Source of the DNA: Collinsella sp.
Lineage (GTDB): Bacteria; Actinomycetota; Coriobacteriia; Coriobacteriales; Coriobacteriaceae
Assembly (NCBI GenBank): GCA_019419555.1
Contig: DXZR01000003.1
Span: 33,364 to 97,363, forward strand
Length of the DNA: 64,000 nucleotides
Direction of reading: 5' to 3'
This document shows positions 32,952 to 41,166 of this stretch, piece by piece. How positions within the stretch are numbered: the stretch's first letter is position 1; each line of letters opens with the position of its first letter. The translations under genes were made by a program, and so were the position numbers. The notes under the pieces are model-generated. The model saw nothing but the letters and a program-made list of their open reading frames with translations. It was not told where the DNA came from and did not search any database.

Positions 32952-35600
32952 CTAGCAGACGGCGTAGTCCTGGGGCTCGCGGCCGTAGTAGGCGTCCAGG
33001 TAGAGCTCCTTGATCTCGCTCATGAGCGGGTAGCGCGGGTTAGCGCCGGTGCACTGGTCGTTGAATGCCTGCTCGGTCATCTCGTCGAGGGTGTCGAGGA
33101 AGTACTGCTCGTCAACACCGTAGTCGGCGATGGTCTTCTTGACACCGATGAAGTCCTTGAGCTCCTCGAGCTTCGTGATGAAGTTCTCGAAGACCTCCTT
33201 GTCGTCCTTGCCCTCGATACCGCAGTACTTGGCCATCTCGGCGTAGTTGTGCAGCGCGTTGGGGTAAGGATACTGGGAGAAGGTACCCATCTTGACGGGA
33301 GCCTCGGCGGCGTTGTAGCGCATGACGCGGGTCAGGATGACGGCGTTAGCGATGCCGTGGGGCAGGTGATGGAAAGCGCCGAGCTTGTGAGCCATGGAGT
33401 GGTTGAGGCCCAGGAAGGCGTTGGCGAAGGCCATACCGGCCATGCAGGAGGCGTTGTGCATCTCCTCGCGGGCGTGCGGGTCCTTGGCGCCGTTCGTGAA
33501 GCTGGAGGGCAGGTTCTCAAAGACGAGCTTGGCAGCGCGCTCGGAGAGGCCCTTGGTGTAGTCGGAAGCCATGATGGAGACGTAGGACTCGATGGCGTGG
33601 GTCATGACGTCGATGCCGGAGGCAGCGGTCAGGCCGCGCGGGGCGGTCATGCAGTTGTCGGCGTCGACGATAGCCATGTTGGGGAGCAGCGCGTAGTCGG
33701 CGAGCGGCCACTTGATGCCGGTCTCCTTGTCGGTGATGATGGCGAACGGCGTGCACTCGGAGCCGGTACCCGAGGAGGTCGGGACGGCGACGAAGTAGGC
33801 CTTCTTGCCCATCTCGGGGAAGGTGAAGATACGCTTGCGGATGTCCATGAAGTCCATGGCCATGTCCTCAAACTTGCACTCGGGGTGCTCGTACATCATC
33901 CACATGATCTTGCCGGCGTCCATAGCTGAGCCACCGCCGACGGCGATGATGACGTCCGGCTCAAAGAGAGCCATCTGCTTGGCGCCGCGACGTGCGCACT
34001 GCAGCGACGGATCGGGCTCGACGTCGTAGAAGCAGTCGTGGGCGATGCCCATCTCGTCGAGCTTGGCCTCGATGGCGCGGGTGTTGCCATTCTTGAAGAG
34101 GAACTGGTCGGTAACGATGAAGGCGCGCTTCTTTCCCATGACGTTGCCCAGCTCGTCGAGGGCGACGGGCGTGGAACCCTTCTTGAAGTAGACCTTCTCG
34201 GGAGCGCGGAACCACAGCATGTTCTCACGGCGCTCGGCCACAGTCTTAACGTTGATCAAGTGCTTCACCCCAACGTTCTCGGAGACGGAGTTGCCGCCCC
34301 AGGAGCCGCAGCCCAGGGTCAGAGACGGCTTCATGCCAAAGTTGTACAGGTCACCGATGCCGCCGTGCGAGGACGGGGTGTTGATGACGATACGGCAGGC
34401 CTTCATGACGTGCTCGAACAGGCTGATCTTCTCGGCCTGGGCGGGGTGCACGTACAGAGAGGCGGTGTGGCCCGGGCCACCGGCGAGCACGAGGTGCTCG
34501 GCCTTGTCGACGGCCTCCTGGAAGTCCTTGGCGTGGTACATGGCCAGGACCGGGGAGAGCTTCTCGTGGGAGAACTCCTCCTTGGCGGGGTCGGTGGAGG
34601 TGACCTCGGCGATCAGGATCTTGGTCTTGGCGGGAACCTCGATGCCGGCGAGCTCGGCGATCTTGGCAGCGGCCATGCCGGGGATGCGGTGATCGAGAGC
34701 GCCGTTCTTGAACATGGCGGCACGCAGGGCCTCCATCTCGGCACCCTGCTTGACGAAGTAGCAGCCGCGCTTCTGGAACTCGGCCTTAACCTGGTCATAG
34801 ATGCTGTCGATTACGGTCACGGACTGCTCGGAAGCGCAGATCATGCCGTTGTCGAAGGTCTTGGAGTGGATGATGGAGTTGACGGCGAGCAGCACGTCGG
34901 CGGTGTCGTCGATGACGACCGGGGTGTTACCGGCGCCAACGCCCAGGGCGGGCTTGCCCGAGGAGTAAGCGGCCTTGACCATGCCCGGGCCACCGGTGGC
35001 GAGGATGATGTCGACGTCGCGCATGACCATGTTAGTCAGCTCGATGGAGGGGACATCGACCCAGCCGATGATGCCCTCGGGGGCGCCGGCCTTGACGGCG
35101 GCGTCAAGCACGAGCTTGGCGGCGGCGATGGTGCACTTGGCGGCAGCCGGGTGCGGGGAGATGATGATGGCGTTGCGGGTCTTCAGGCAGATCAGCGTCT
35201 TGAAGATCGCGGTGGAGGTGGGGTTGGTCGTCGGGATGACGGCGCCCACGATGCCGATGGGCTCGGCGATCTTGGTGATGCCGTAAGCCTCGTCGCGCTC
35301 CAGGACACCACAGGTCTTGGTGTTCTTGTAAGCGTTGTAGATGTACTCTGCGGCGTAGTGGTTCTTGATGACCTTGTCCTCAAGAACGCCGCGGCCGGTC
35401 TCCTCGATGGCCATCTTCGCCAACGGGATACGAGCCTTGTTGGCGGCCATGGCGGCCTCATAGAAGATCTTGTCGACCTGCTCCTGCGTGTACGTAGCAA
35501 AAAGCGCCTGGGCCTCTCGCATCTGAGCGAGCTTGGCCTCAAGCGCCTCTACGTTGTCCACAATTGCGGGAGTAGTGTTTTCCGGTGACTTTTTCACCAT
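32952..35600 (-). CDS. adhE: Bifunctional acetaldehyde-CoA/alcohol dehydrogenase
   Basis: 882-residue fermentative enzyme reducing acetyl-CoA to ethanol via acetaldehyde, regenerating two NAD. The N-terminal aldehyde dehydrogenase half (about 1-440) has the catalytic Cys255 in FDNGMICASEQ and GVGAGNTPVVI. The C-terminal half is an iron-type alcohol dehydrogenase with the NAD motif AVGGGSAMDAGK, SSGTGSECTPFAIIT and iron ligands in LNHSMAHKLGAFHHLPHGIAN. Such proteins assemble into spirosome filaments. AAGGAG precedes the ATG at 35600. It has its own promoter and a palindromic operator candidate upstream. An open frame of 516 codons on the plus strand is a shadow of this gene. Confidence 0.97.
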   Translation of the reverse strand: MVKKSPENTTPAIVDNVEALEAKLAQMREAQALFATYTQEQVDKIFYEAAMAANKARIPLAKMAIEETGRGVLEDKVIKNHYAAEYIYNAYKNTKTCGVLERDEAYGITKIAEPIGIVGAVIPTTNPTSTAIFKTLICLKTRNAIIISPHPAAAKCTIAAAKLVLDAAVKAGAPEGIIGWVDVPSIELTNMVMRDVDIILATGGPGMVKAAYSSGKPALGVGAGNTPVVIDDTADVLLAVNSIIHSKTFDNGMICASEQSVTVIDSIYDQVKAEFQKRGCYFVKQGAEMEALRAAMFKNGALDHRIPGMAAAKIAELAGIEVPAKTKILIAEVTSTDPAKEEFSHEKLSPVLAMYHAKDFQEAVDKAEHLVLAGGPGHTASLYVHPAQAEKISLFEHVMKACRIVINTPSSHGGIGDLYNFGMKPSLTLGCGSWGGNSVSENVGVKHLINVKTVAERRENMLWFRAPEKVYFKKGSTPVALDELGNVMGKKRAFIVTDQFLFKNGNTRAIEAKLDEMGIAHDCFYDVEPDPSLQCARRGAKQMALFEPDVIIAVGGGSAMDAGKIMWMMYEHPECKFEDMAMDFMDIRKRIFTFPEMGKKAYFVAVPTSSGTGSECTPFAIITDKETGIKWPLADYALLPNMAIVDADNCMTAPRGLTAASGIDVMTHAIESYVSIMASDYTKGLSERAAKLVFENLPSSFTNGAKDPHAREEMHNASCMAGMAFANAFLGLNHSMAHKLGAFHHLPHGIANAVILTRVMRYNAAEAPVKMGTFSQYPYPNALHNYAEMAKYCGIEGKDDKEVFENFITKLEELKDFIGVKKTIADYGVDEQYFLDTLDEMTEQAFNDQCTGANPRYPLMSEIKELYLDAYYGREPQDYAVC

Positions 35601-35640
35601 TTGTGTCTCCTTGCGATCGGAGATTTACCCTACGCCTTGC

Positions 35641-35649
35641 ATGATAGCA
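35641..35649 (-). promoter_or_regulatory. Extended -10 promoter element of adhE
   Basis: On the minus strand TGCTATCAT, identical to the rpsB extended -10, 41 bases upstream of the adhE start codon. No good -35 match. Confidence 0.5.
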
Positions 35650-35693
35650 AGAAATTATTCGGCGAACGGTCAGATTCCTCTAAAAGGCACACT

Positions 35694-35721
35694 AAAACGC
35701 TTCAATAAAATGAAACGTTTT
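35694..35721. promoter_or_regulatory. Palindromic operator candidate upstream of adhE
   Basis: AAAACGCTTCA (35694-35704) and TGAAACGTTTT (35711-35721) are complementary at 10 of 11 positions, with the 6-base centre ATAAAA. It is centred about 60 bases upstream of the adhE -10, compatible with binding by a dimeric regulator. It does not match the Rex consensus; it loosely recalls LacI-family or catabolite sites. Confidence 0.5.
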
Positions 35722-35764
35722 AAGCAAACTAATTACCAGTGCATCGCCTCGTTCATTGGGGATC

Positions 35765-35806
35765 GACTTATATGAGTGCTTTCACTCATGTAAGTCTGTC
35801 CCAAAT
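35765..35806 (-). repeat. Hairpin plus ATTTGGGACAGA motif
   Basis: GACTTATATGAGTG (35765-35778) pairs with CACTCATGTAAGTC (35783-35796), one wobble. On the minus strand it is preceded by ATTTGGGACAGA (35806-35795), the same core found in repeat copy 3 at 3622. Possibly a relative of the REP-like elements at 2.6-3.8 kb. Confidence 0.5.
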
Positions 35807-35814
35807 GATTGCAA

Positions 35815-35845
35815 AAAGGCGCCCTCCGTAGGGGAGGGCGCCTTT
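35815..35845 (-). terminator. Bidirectional-looking terminator after rpmB
   Basis: AAAGGCGCCCTCC and GGAGGGCGCCTTT form a perfect 13-base stem with a 5-base loop; the minus strand continues TTTTTGC. It lies downstream of rpmB and upstream of adhE. Confidence 0.85.
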
Positions 35846-35913
35846 GGTAAGTTCTATATGAACGCGAGGTCTTTGACCCGGAGAGTCCGAGGTACTTGTT
35901 GGTAAGACCTTAT

Positions 35914-36102
35914 TTACGAGCGCGCAACCTTGCCGGACTTGAGGCAGGTGGAGCAAACGTTCATCTTGCGACGGTGACCATCGACGACGACGTAAACGCG
36001 CTGGATGTTGGGGCGGAACTTACGGTTGGTGACGCGGTGAGAGTGGCTGATGGAGCGACCGGCAACGGGGTGCTTACCGCAAACTTCGCAAACTTTGGAC
36101 AT
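35914..36102 (-). CDS. rpmB: 50S ribosomal protein L28
   Basis: 62-residue ribosomal protein bL28 near the exit region of the 50S subunit. Starts MSKVCEVCGKHPVAG; SHSHRVTNRKFRPNIQ is diagnostic. It keeps two CxxC pairs (CEVC and CSTC), i.e. the zinc-binding form. AGGAGG lies upstream of the ATG at 36102; a longer frame to 36150 has no support. Divergent from the pyr operon. Confidence 0.95.
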   Translation of the reverse strand: MSKVCEVCGKHPVAGRSISHSHRVTNRKFRPNIQRVYVVVDGHRRKMNVCSTCLKSGKVARS

Positions 36103-36156
36103 AACTGACCCTCCTTGGGCGACAAACGAACATGTCGCGTTAACAAACAAGCCTGA

Positions 36157-36165
36157 ACTATAGCA
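36157..36165 (-). promoter_or_regulatory. Extended -10 promoter element of rpmB
   Basis: Minus strand TGCTATAGT, 54 bases before the rpmB ATG. Identical to the element before rpsT. The 220 bases between here and the pyr promoter region (36170-36390) show nothing recognisable. Confidence 0.5.
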
Positions 36166-36391
36166 CAGAAGTCGCTCCCTGTGCGCAATCTACACAGAGA
36201 TATTCCTCTTTTGGCGATAGTGCTCACGCCACGGCCCTGGACGTAGATCCGATTTGCGTGCAGCAGAGGGGATTATGCCAGCTCGTGCGTGCGTTTTCAA
36301 GCTCGTCCCACAAATATATAGGTTTATTGAGCTTTGGGCTCCGTTTACGGATTGCTCTGTATTTATGCTCGCAATTAAGCTCGAGGTTGGC

Positions 36392-36397
36392 TACACT
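36392..36397 (+). promoter_or_regulatory. Candidate -10 of the pyr operon
   Basis: TACACT placed so that transcription would begin near 36404 and give a leader of about 150 bases. The -35 region is unclear. Confidence 0.4.
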
Positions 36398-36423
36398 ATC
36401 CCATGACCATTAAAGGGGTACGA

Positions 36424-36513
36424 GATACCCACATGGAATTACATAGCTGCCCAAAGAGCAGCCCTTCCTGTGGGTGTCTGGTCCGCTTTAAGCGGTCGGG
36501 CATCTATTTTTTT
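36424..36513 (+). promoter_or_regulatory. Attenuator-like structured leader of the pyr operon
   Basis: First hairpin: ACCCACA (36427-36433) pairs with TGTGGGT (36469-36475) and GGAA (36435-36438) with TTCC (36465-36468). Inside it GCTGC (36446-36450) pairs with GCAGC (36458-36462) around CCAAAGA, a loop resembling the CAGAGA loop of known PyrR-binding RNAs. Second hairpin: GGTGTC plus CCGC (36473-36486) pairs with GCGG plus GGGCATC (36492-36504), followed by a TATTTTTTT run. The two share bases 36473-36475. A third small hairpin (TTGACTG with CAGTCAA, 36512-36531) comes just before the ribosome site. The arrangement suggests UMP/UTP-dependent attenuation by PyrR, not proven. Confidence 0.55.
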
Positions 36514-36552
36514 GACTGTGTCAGCAGTCAAGACATGTGAGGAAGGAGATCG

Positions 36553-37137
36553 ATGGGCACGACTTCCCCCAAGGCGGTCATCATGGACGAGACCGCCGTC
36601 AATCGAGCGATGACCCGCATCGCGCACGAGATTCTCGAGCGCAACGAGGGCTGTGAAGACCTCGCTCTGGTCGGCATCGTCACGCGCGGCGACCTTCTGG
36701 CAAAGAAGCTCGCCGAGGAGATCAAGGAGATCGAGGGCGTCGACGTTCCGCTCGGCAGCCTCGACATCAGCTTCTACCGCGATGACTATGCGACCAATTT
36801 CGCTCCCGCGATCCACGCCACCAACATTCCCTTTAGCGTCGACGGCAAGCGCGTCGTGCTGGTGGACGACATCCTGTATACGGGCCGTACCATTCGCGCC
36901 GCTCTGGACGCCGTCATGGACCTGGGCCGTCCGAGCCGCATTGAGCTGGCAGTTCTCGTTGACCGCGGCCACCGCGAGCTCCCCATCTCGCCGGACTTTG
37001 TCGGCAAGAACGTTCCCTCGTCGCATGAGGAGAACGTGCACCTATATATGAAGGAAGTCGACGGCCACACCGCCGTCGAGATTAACGACGTCGCGCCGGG
37101 TTCCCACGTGGGCTCCGCGCCGCTGGGAGGTGAGTAG
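36553..37137 (+). CDS. pyrR: PyrR bifunctional regulator/uracil phosphoribosyltransferase
   Basis: In Gram-positives PyrR binds pyr mRNA when UMP is high and also has uracil phosphoribosyltransferase activity. 194 residues; the PRPP-binding motif is VVLVDDILYTGRTIRAALDA, preceded by GIVTRGDLLAKKLAEEI, and PGSHVGSAPLGGE-like residues form the tail. GGAAGGAG precedes the ATG at 36553. First gene of the operon, so it probably autoregulates through the leader. pyrB follows with minimal spacing. Confidence 0.93.
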   Translation: MGTTSPKAVIMDETAVNRAMTRIAHEILERNEGCEDLALVGIVTRGDLLAKKLAEEIKEIEGVDVPLGSLDISFYRDDYATNFAPAIHATNIPFSVDGKRVVLVDDILYTGRTIRAALDAVMDLGRPSRIELAVLVDRGHRELPISPDFVGKNVPSSHEENVHLYMKEVDGHTAVEINDVAPGSHVGSAPLGGE

Positions 37138-37141
37138 TACC

Positions 37142-38086
37142 GTGGCGTTCAACCATAAGCACCTGATCGACATTGCCGAGTACTCCGAAGAGGACATCAA
37201 GCTCATCCTCGAGACCGCCAAGGCGTTCTCCGAGGTCAACGAGCGTGCTATCAAGAAGGTCCCCACGCTCAAGGGCAAGACCATCGTCAACATGTTCAAC
37301 GAGCCCTCGACGCGCACCCGCAGCTCCTTCGAGCTCGCCGAGAAGCGTCTTTCGGCCGACAGCCTTAACTTTGGCGGCTCCTCGACCTCCACGGTCAAGG
37401 GCGAGAGCCTTGTCGACACCGTCGAGACCCTCAACGCCTATAAGATCGACTGTATCGTCGTGCGTGATAAGCACGCCGGCGCTCCCTACATCGTCACGCA
37501 GAACTCGCCCGCGAGCGTCATCTGCGCCGGTGACGGCAAGCACAACCATCCCACGCAGGCCCTGCTCGACCTGTACACCATCTGGGAGCACAAGGGTGAC
37601 TTCCACGGTCTGAAGGTCGCTGTCGTCGGCGATATCGCGCACTCCCGCGTCTGCGGCTCGCTGATCCCCGCCCTTAAGATCATGGGCTGCGAGACCTACG
37701 CCGTCGCCCCCGGCACGCTGCTGCCGCCGGCGCCCGAGGTTCTGGGCTGCGACCACGTGACGAGCGACCTCGATTCCGTCCTGCCCGAGCTGGACGTCGT
37801 CTACATGCTGCGCGTGCAGCAGGAGCGCCTCGAGGGTGCCCCGTTCCCGACCATTCGTGAGTACCACAGGCTCTTCGGCCTGACCAAGGACCGCGAGAAG
37901 CTCATGAAGCCCGATGCGATCATCTGCCACCCGGGTCCCATCAACCGCGGCGTCGAGTTCGACTCCTATATGGCCGACCACCCGCAACGCTCCGTCATCC
38001 TGGAGCAGGTCTACGCCGGTATCTGCGTGCGTATGGCTATCCTGTATCTGCTGCTTGGAGGTGCCGATAATGGCCTTGCTTCTTAA
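37142..38086 (+). CDS. pyrB: Aspartate carbamoyltransferase catalytic chain
   Basis: Condenses carbamoyl phosphate with aspartate, the first committed step of pyrimidine synthesis. 314 residues; carbamoyl phosphate site MFNEPSTRTRSSFE, then HNHPTQALLDLYT and HPGPINRGVEF. No PyrI regulatory chain gene is next to it, so the enzyme is probably the unregulated trimer type. GTG at 37142 is preferred: GGGAGG at 37125-37130 would be inside the first codons if GTG 37130 were used. Confidence 0.94.
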   Translation: MAFNHKHLIDIAEYSEEDIKLILETAKAFSEVNERAIKKVPTLKGKTIVNMFNEPSTRTRSSFELAEKRLSADSLNFGGSSTSTVKGESLVDTVETLNAYKIDCIVVRDKHAGAPYIVTQNSPASVICAGDGKHNHPTQALLDLYTIWEHKGDFHGLKVAVVGDIAHSRVCGSLIPALKIMGCETYAVAPGTLLPPAPEVLGCDHVTSDLDSVLPELDVVYMLRVQQERLEGAPFPTIREYHRLFGLTKDREKLMKPDAIICHPGPINRGVEFDSYMADHPQRSVILEQVYAGICVRMAILYLLLGGADNGLAS

Positions 38087-39359
38087 GAATGCCCACGTCG
38101 TCGACCCGTCCGTCGAGCTTGACGGTGTCGTTGACGTCCTGATTGACGGCGACAAGATCGCCGAGGTCGGCGAGAATCTCGCCGTCGAGGGAGCCGAGGT
38201 CCGCGACCTTTCCGGCAAGTACCTCGTCCCCGGCCTGGTGGATATGCACGTTCACCTTCGCGAGCCCGGCTACGAGGTCAAAGAGGACATCGAGAGCGGT
38301 ACCCGCGCAGCTGCCAAGGGCGGCTTTACCGGCGTGTGCGCCATGCCCAACACCGATCCCGTAACCGATAACGGCACTGTCGTGGAGTTCGTCAAGTCCC
38401 GCGCTGCCGAGGTCGGCCACTGCCGCGTCTATCCGTCGGGCGCCATGACCCGCGGTCTTAAGGGCGAGGCCATGTCCGAGATGGGCGATATGGTCGCCCA
38501 CGGCGCCGTCGCCTTCACCGATGACGGTCGCGGCGTGCAGGGCGCGGGCATGCTCCGTCGCTGCATGGACTACGGCAAGATGTTCGGCAAGGTCTTCATG
38601 AGCCACTGCCAGGACGAGGACCTGGTCGGCCACGGCCAGATCAACGAGGGCAAGGTCTCGACCCGTCTGGCCCTCGAGGGTTGGCCGGCTGCCGGCGAGG
38701 AGCTCCAGATCGCCCGCGACATCGAGATCGCCAAGCTGACCGGTGCCAAGCTGCACATCCAGCACATCTCCACCGCCCATGGCCTGGAGATCGTGCGTGC
38801 CGGTAAGGCCGCTGGCGTTCAGGTTACCTGCGAGGCCACCCCGCACCACATGTTCCTGACCGAGAACGACCTGGACGAGACCTACAACACCTCGCTCAAG
38901 GTCAATCCGCCGCTGCGTACCGAGGAGGATGCCGAGGCCATCCGTCAGGGCGTCATCGACGGCACCGTCGACGCTATCGCCACCGATCACGCTCCCCACA
39001 CCCCGTGGGAGAAGGCCCGCGAGTTCGAGCTTGCGCCCTTTGGCATGATCGGCCTCGAGACCTCGCTGTCGCTCGTACTCACCGAGCTGGTCAACACGGG
39101 CAAGATGAGCGTGGGCCGCATGGTCGAGCTCATGGCCATCAAGCCGCGTGAGATTCTGGGCCTCGACCAGGTTCAGGTCAAGGCGGGCTCCGTTGCCGAC
39201 CTGACCGTGTTCGACCCCTCTGCCACCTGGACGGTCGGCGAGGACGGTTATGAGTCGCGCGCCGAGAACTCCGGTTTTGCCGGCCGCACGCTTACCGGTC
39301 GTGCCACCGATGTGTTTGTCGGCGGTAAGCAGACGCTCGCCGACGGCTGCATCTGCTAG
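38070..39359 (+). CDS. pyrC: Dihydroorotase
   Basis: Cyclises carbamoyl aspartate to dihydroorotate; zinc amidohydrolase of the class I type. 429 residues. Metal ligands in PGLVDMHVHLREPGYE, further sites in HCQDE, IQHISTAHGLE and TDHAPH. AFEL-type substrate loop seen as FELAPFGMIGLE. The ATG at 38070 lies inside the end of pyrB (17-base overlap) with TTGGAGG upstream, so translation is coupled. Confidence 0.95.
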   Translation: MALLLKNAHVVDPSVELDGVVDVLIDGDKIAEVGENLAVEGAEVRDLSGKYLVPGLVDMHVHLREPGYEVKEDIESGTRAAAKGGFTGVCAMPNTDPVTDNGTVVEFVKSRAAEVGHCRVYPSGAMTRGLKGEAMSEMGDMVAHGAVAFTDDGRGVQGAGMLRRCMDYGKMFGKVFMSHCQDEDLVGHGQINEGKVSTRLALEGWPAAGEELQIARDIEIAKLTGAKLHIQHISTAHGLEIVRAGKAAGVQVTCEATPHHMFLTENDLDETYNTSLKVNPPLRTEEDAEAIRQGVIDGTVDAIATDHAPHTPWEKAREFELAPFGMIGLETSLSLVLTELVNTGKMSVGRMVELMAIKPREILGLDQVQVKAGSVADLTVFDPSATWTVGEDGYESRAENSGFAGRTLTGRATDVFVGGKQTLADGCIC

Positions 39360-39451
39360 CATAGCCTTATCGCTTTTGTGCGCGGTGCCCTTGCGGTGCC
39401 GCGCTTTCTGTTCGTTTTGACCATGCAATCGCATGGGGGATTGGAGCGTCT

Positions 39452-40243
39452 ATGCCCACACCTTCCACTGCACGCATGCACGACTTCGAGGTCGTCTCGA
39501 ACCGGGAGATCGCCGACGGCATCTTCTCGCTCGTCATCTCGGCCCCCAAGCTTGCAAGTGCGCTCAAGCCCGGCCAGTTTGTGAACATTGCCGTGCCCGG
39601 CGATGCGTCCTCGCTGCTTCGCGTGCCTCTGAGCTTCTATCGCGCCGACGCCCAGGCCGGCACCGCCGAGCTGTGGTACGCCGTCGTGGGCGACGATACC
39701 CGTCGTCTGTCGCAGATGGCTCCCGGCTCCAAGTCCAACCTGTTGGGCCCTGGCGGCCGCGGCTGGCTTGTTCCCGAGGGCACCAGGAAGGCGCTGCTCG
39801 TGGCGGGCGGTATCGGCGTTCCGCCCGTGCTCTGCCTCGCCGGCAAGCTTGCCGAGCAGGGCGTGGATGTCGACGTGTGCCTGGGCTTTGGCACCGCTTC
39901 CAAGGCCGTGGGCATCGACGAGTTCCGCGCGCTGGGCGCCACGGTTAACGTGTGCACCGACGATGGCACGCTGGGCACGCACGGTTTTTGCACCGACCCG
40001 GCAGCCGAGCTGCTCGGCGAGGGCGGCTACGACTACGTCGCCAGTTGCGGTCCCGCCGTCATGATGAAGAAAGTCGCCGCCGCTGCCGCTGAGGCCGGTG
40101 TGTACTGCGAGGTGTCGCTCGAGCGCATGATGAGCTGTGGCTTTGGCGCCTGCAACACCTGCAATGTCGAGACGGTCGACGGTATGAAGGGTGCTTGCAT
40201 GTGCGGCCCCGTGTTCGATGCTTCCAAGGTGGTGGTCTTCTAG
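39452..40243 (+). CDS. pyrK: Dihydroorotate dehydrogenase electron transfer subunit
   Basis: Iron-sulfur flavoprotein that passes electrons from class 1B PyrD to NAD. FAD-binding ferredoxin-reductase fold (LRVPLSFYRADAQAG; NAD-site VAGGIGVPPVLCLA). The 2Fe-2S cysteines are in MMSCGFGACNTCNVE and GACMCGPVF near the C-terminus. 263 residues. It ends one base into the pyrD start (TAGTG), matching the obligate PyrK-PyrD pair. A gap of 92 bases separates it from pyrC; the sequence CGGTGCC...GGTGCCGC there is self-similar but not a clear terminator. Confidence 0.92.
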   Translation: MPTPSTARMHDFEVVSNREIADGIFSLVISAPKLASALKPGQFVNIAVPGDASSLLRVPLSFYRADAQAGTAELWYAVVGDDTRRLSQMAPGSKSNLLGPGGRGWLVPEGTRKALLVAGGIGVPPVLCLAGKLAEQGVDVDVCLGFGTASKAVGIDEFRALGATVNVCTDDGTLGTHGFCTDPAAELLGEGGYDYVASCGPAVMMKKVAAAAAEAGVYCEVSLERMMSCGFGACNTCNVETVDGMKGACMCGPVFDASKVVVF

Positions 40244-41166
40244 TGGGTACCGTGAACATGGCCGTCGATTTCGGCGGCGTCAAGATGCAGAACCCCATCA
40301 ACACCGCAGCCGGTACCTTTGGCTACGGTTGGCAGTTCCAGAACTTCTTTGATGTTTCCCAGCTGGGCGCCATCACCACCAAGGGTTGCGCAGCCGAGCC
40401 CTGGCCCGGCAACCCCGCGCCCCGCATGGCCGAGATCCCCGGCGGTATGATCAACTCCGTGGGCCTTCAGAACCCCGGCGTGGCCGCCTTTGCCCGCGAG
40501 TCCGGTCCGTGGCTCGAACAGCTGTCCAAGGACGGCTGCCAGGTCATCTGTCAGGTTGCCGGCCACTCCGTTGACGAGTTTGTCCGCGCGCTCGAGATGT
40601 ATGTCGAGCTGTGCCCCTGGGCTGCCGGCTACGAGATCAACGTGAGCTGCCCTAATATCGCCGCCGGCGGTGCCGCCATGGGCTCTACGCCCGAGGGCGC
40701 CTCATCCGTTATGGCTGCCTGCCGCAAGGTGACCGATAAGCCGCTGTTCGTGAAGATGGCACCGGTCAACGTCGCCGAGATCGCCAAGGCCCTCGAGGCT
40801 GCCGGCGCCGACGGCCTTTCGGTCATCAACTCCATCCAGGGCATGGCCATCGACGTCCATACCCGCAAGTCCCGCGTGGCTAAGCCCAAGGGCGGCCTTT
40901 CGGGCCCGCTGTGTCATCACATCGCCGTGCGCATGGTCTGGGAGGTTGCCCAGGCCGTCGATATCCCCATCAACGGTGTCGGCGGTGTCATGACCGGTGA
41001 GGATGCGGCTGAGTTTATCCTGGCCGGCGCCACCTGCGTGTCGGTCGGTATGGCCAACTTCGTCGATCCGTGCGCTTCGCTCAAGATCGCGCATGAGCTC
41101 GAGGCCTGGGCCGAGTCCCAGGGCGTGAAGGACATTAACGAACTGGTAGGTGCTTTCGAATGCTAG
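40243..41166 (+). CDS. pyrD: Dihydroorotate dehydrogenase, class 1B catalytic subunit
   Basis: Flavoenzyme oxidising dihydroorotate to orotate with NAD as final acceptor through PyrK. 307 residues; conserved NPINTAAGTFGYG, the catalytic cysteine in YEINVSCPNIAAGG, and FMN-phosphate site PINGVGGVMTGEDAAEF. GTG 40243 overlaps the pyrK stop and is taken as start; GTG 40252 and ATG 40258 are alternatives. Suits an anaerobe, since class 2 (quinone-linked) enzymes need respiration. Confidence 0.94.
   Translation: MGTVNMAVDFGGVKMQNPINTAAGTFGYGWQFQNFFDVSQLGAITTKGCAAEPWPGNPAPRMAEIPGGMINSVGLQNPGVAAFARESGPWLEQLSKDGCQVICQVAGHSVDEFVRALEMYVELCPWAAGYEINVSCPNIAAGGAAMGSTPEGASSVMAACRKVTDKPLFVKMAPVNVAEIAKALEAAGADGLSVINSIQGMAIDVHTRKSRVAKPKGGLSGPLCHHIAVRMVWEVAQAVDIPINGVGGVMTGEDAAEFILAGATCVSVGMANFVDPCASLKIAHELEAWAESQGVKDINELVGAFEC

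Noticed and set aside
34038..35588. 516-codon plus-strand open frame inside adhE
   Set aside because: Gly/Val/Asp-rich antisense shadow of adhE; no family motifs.
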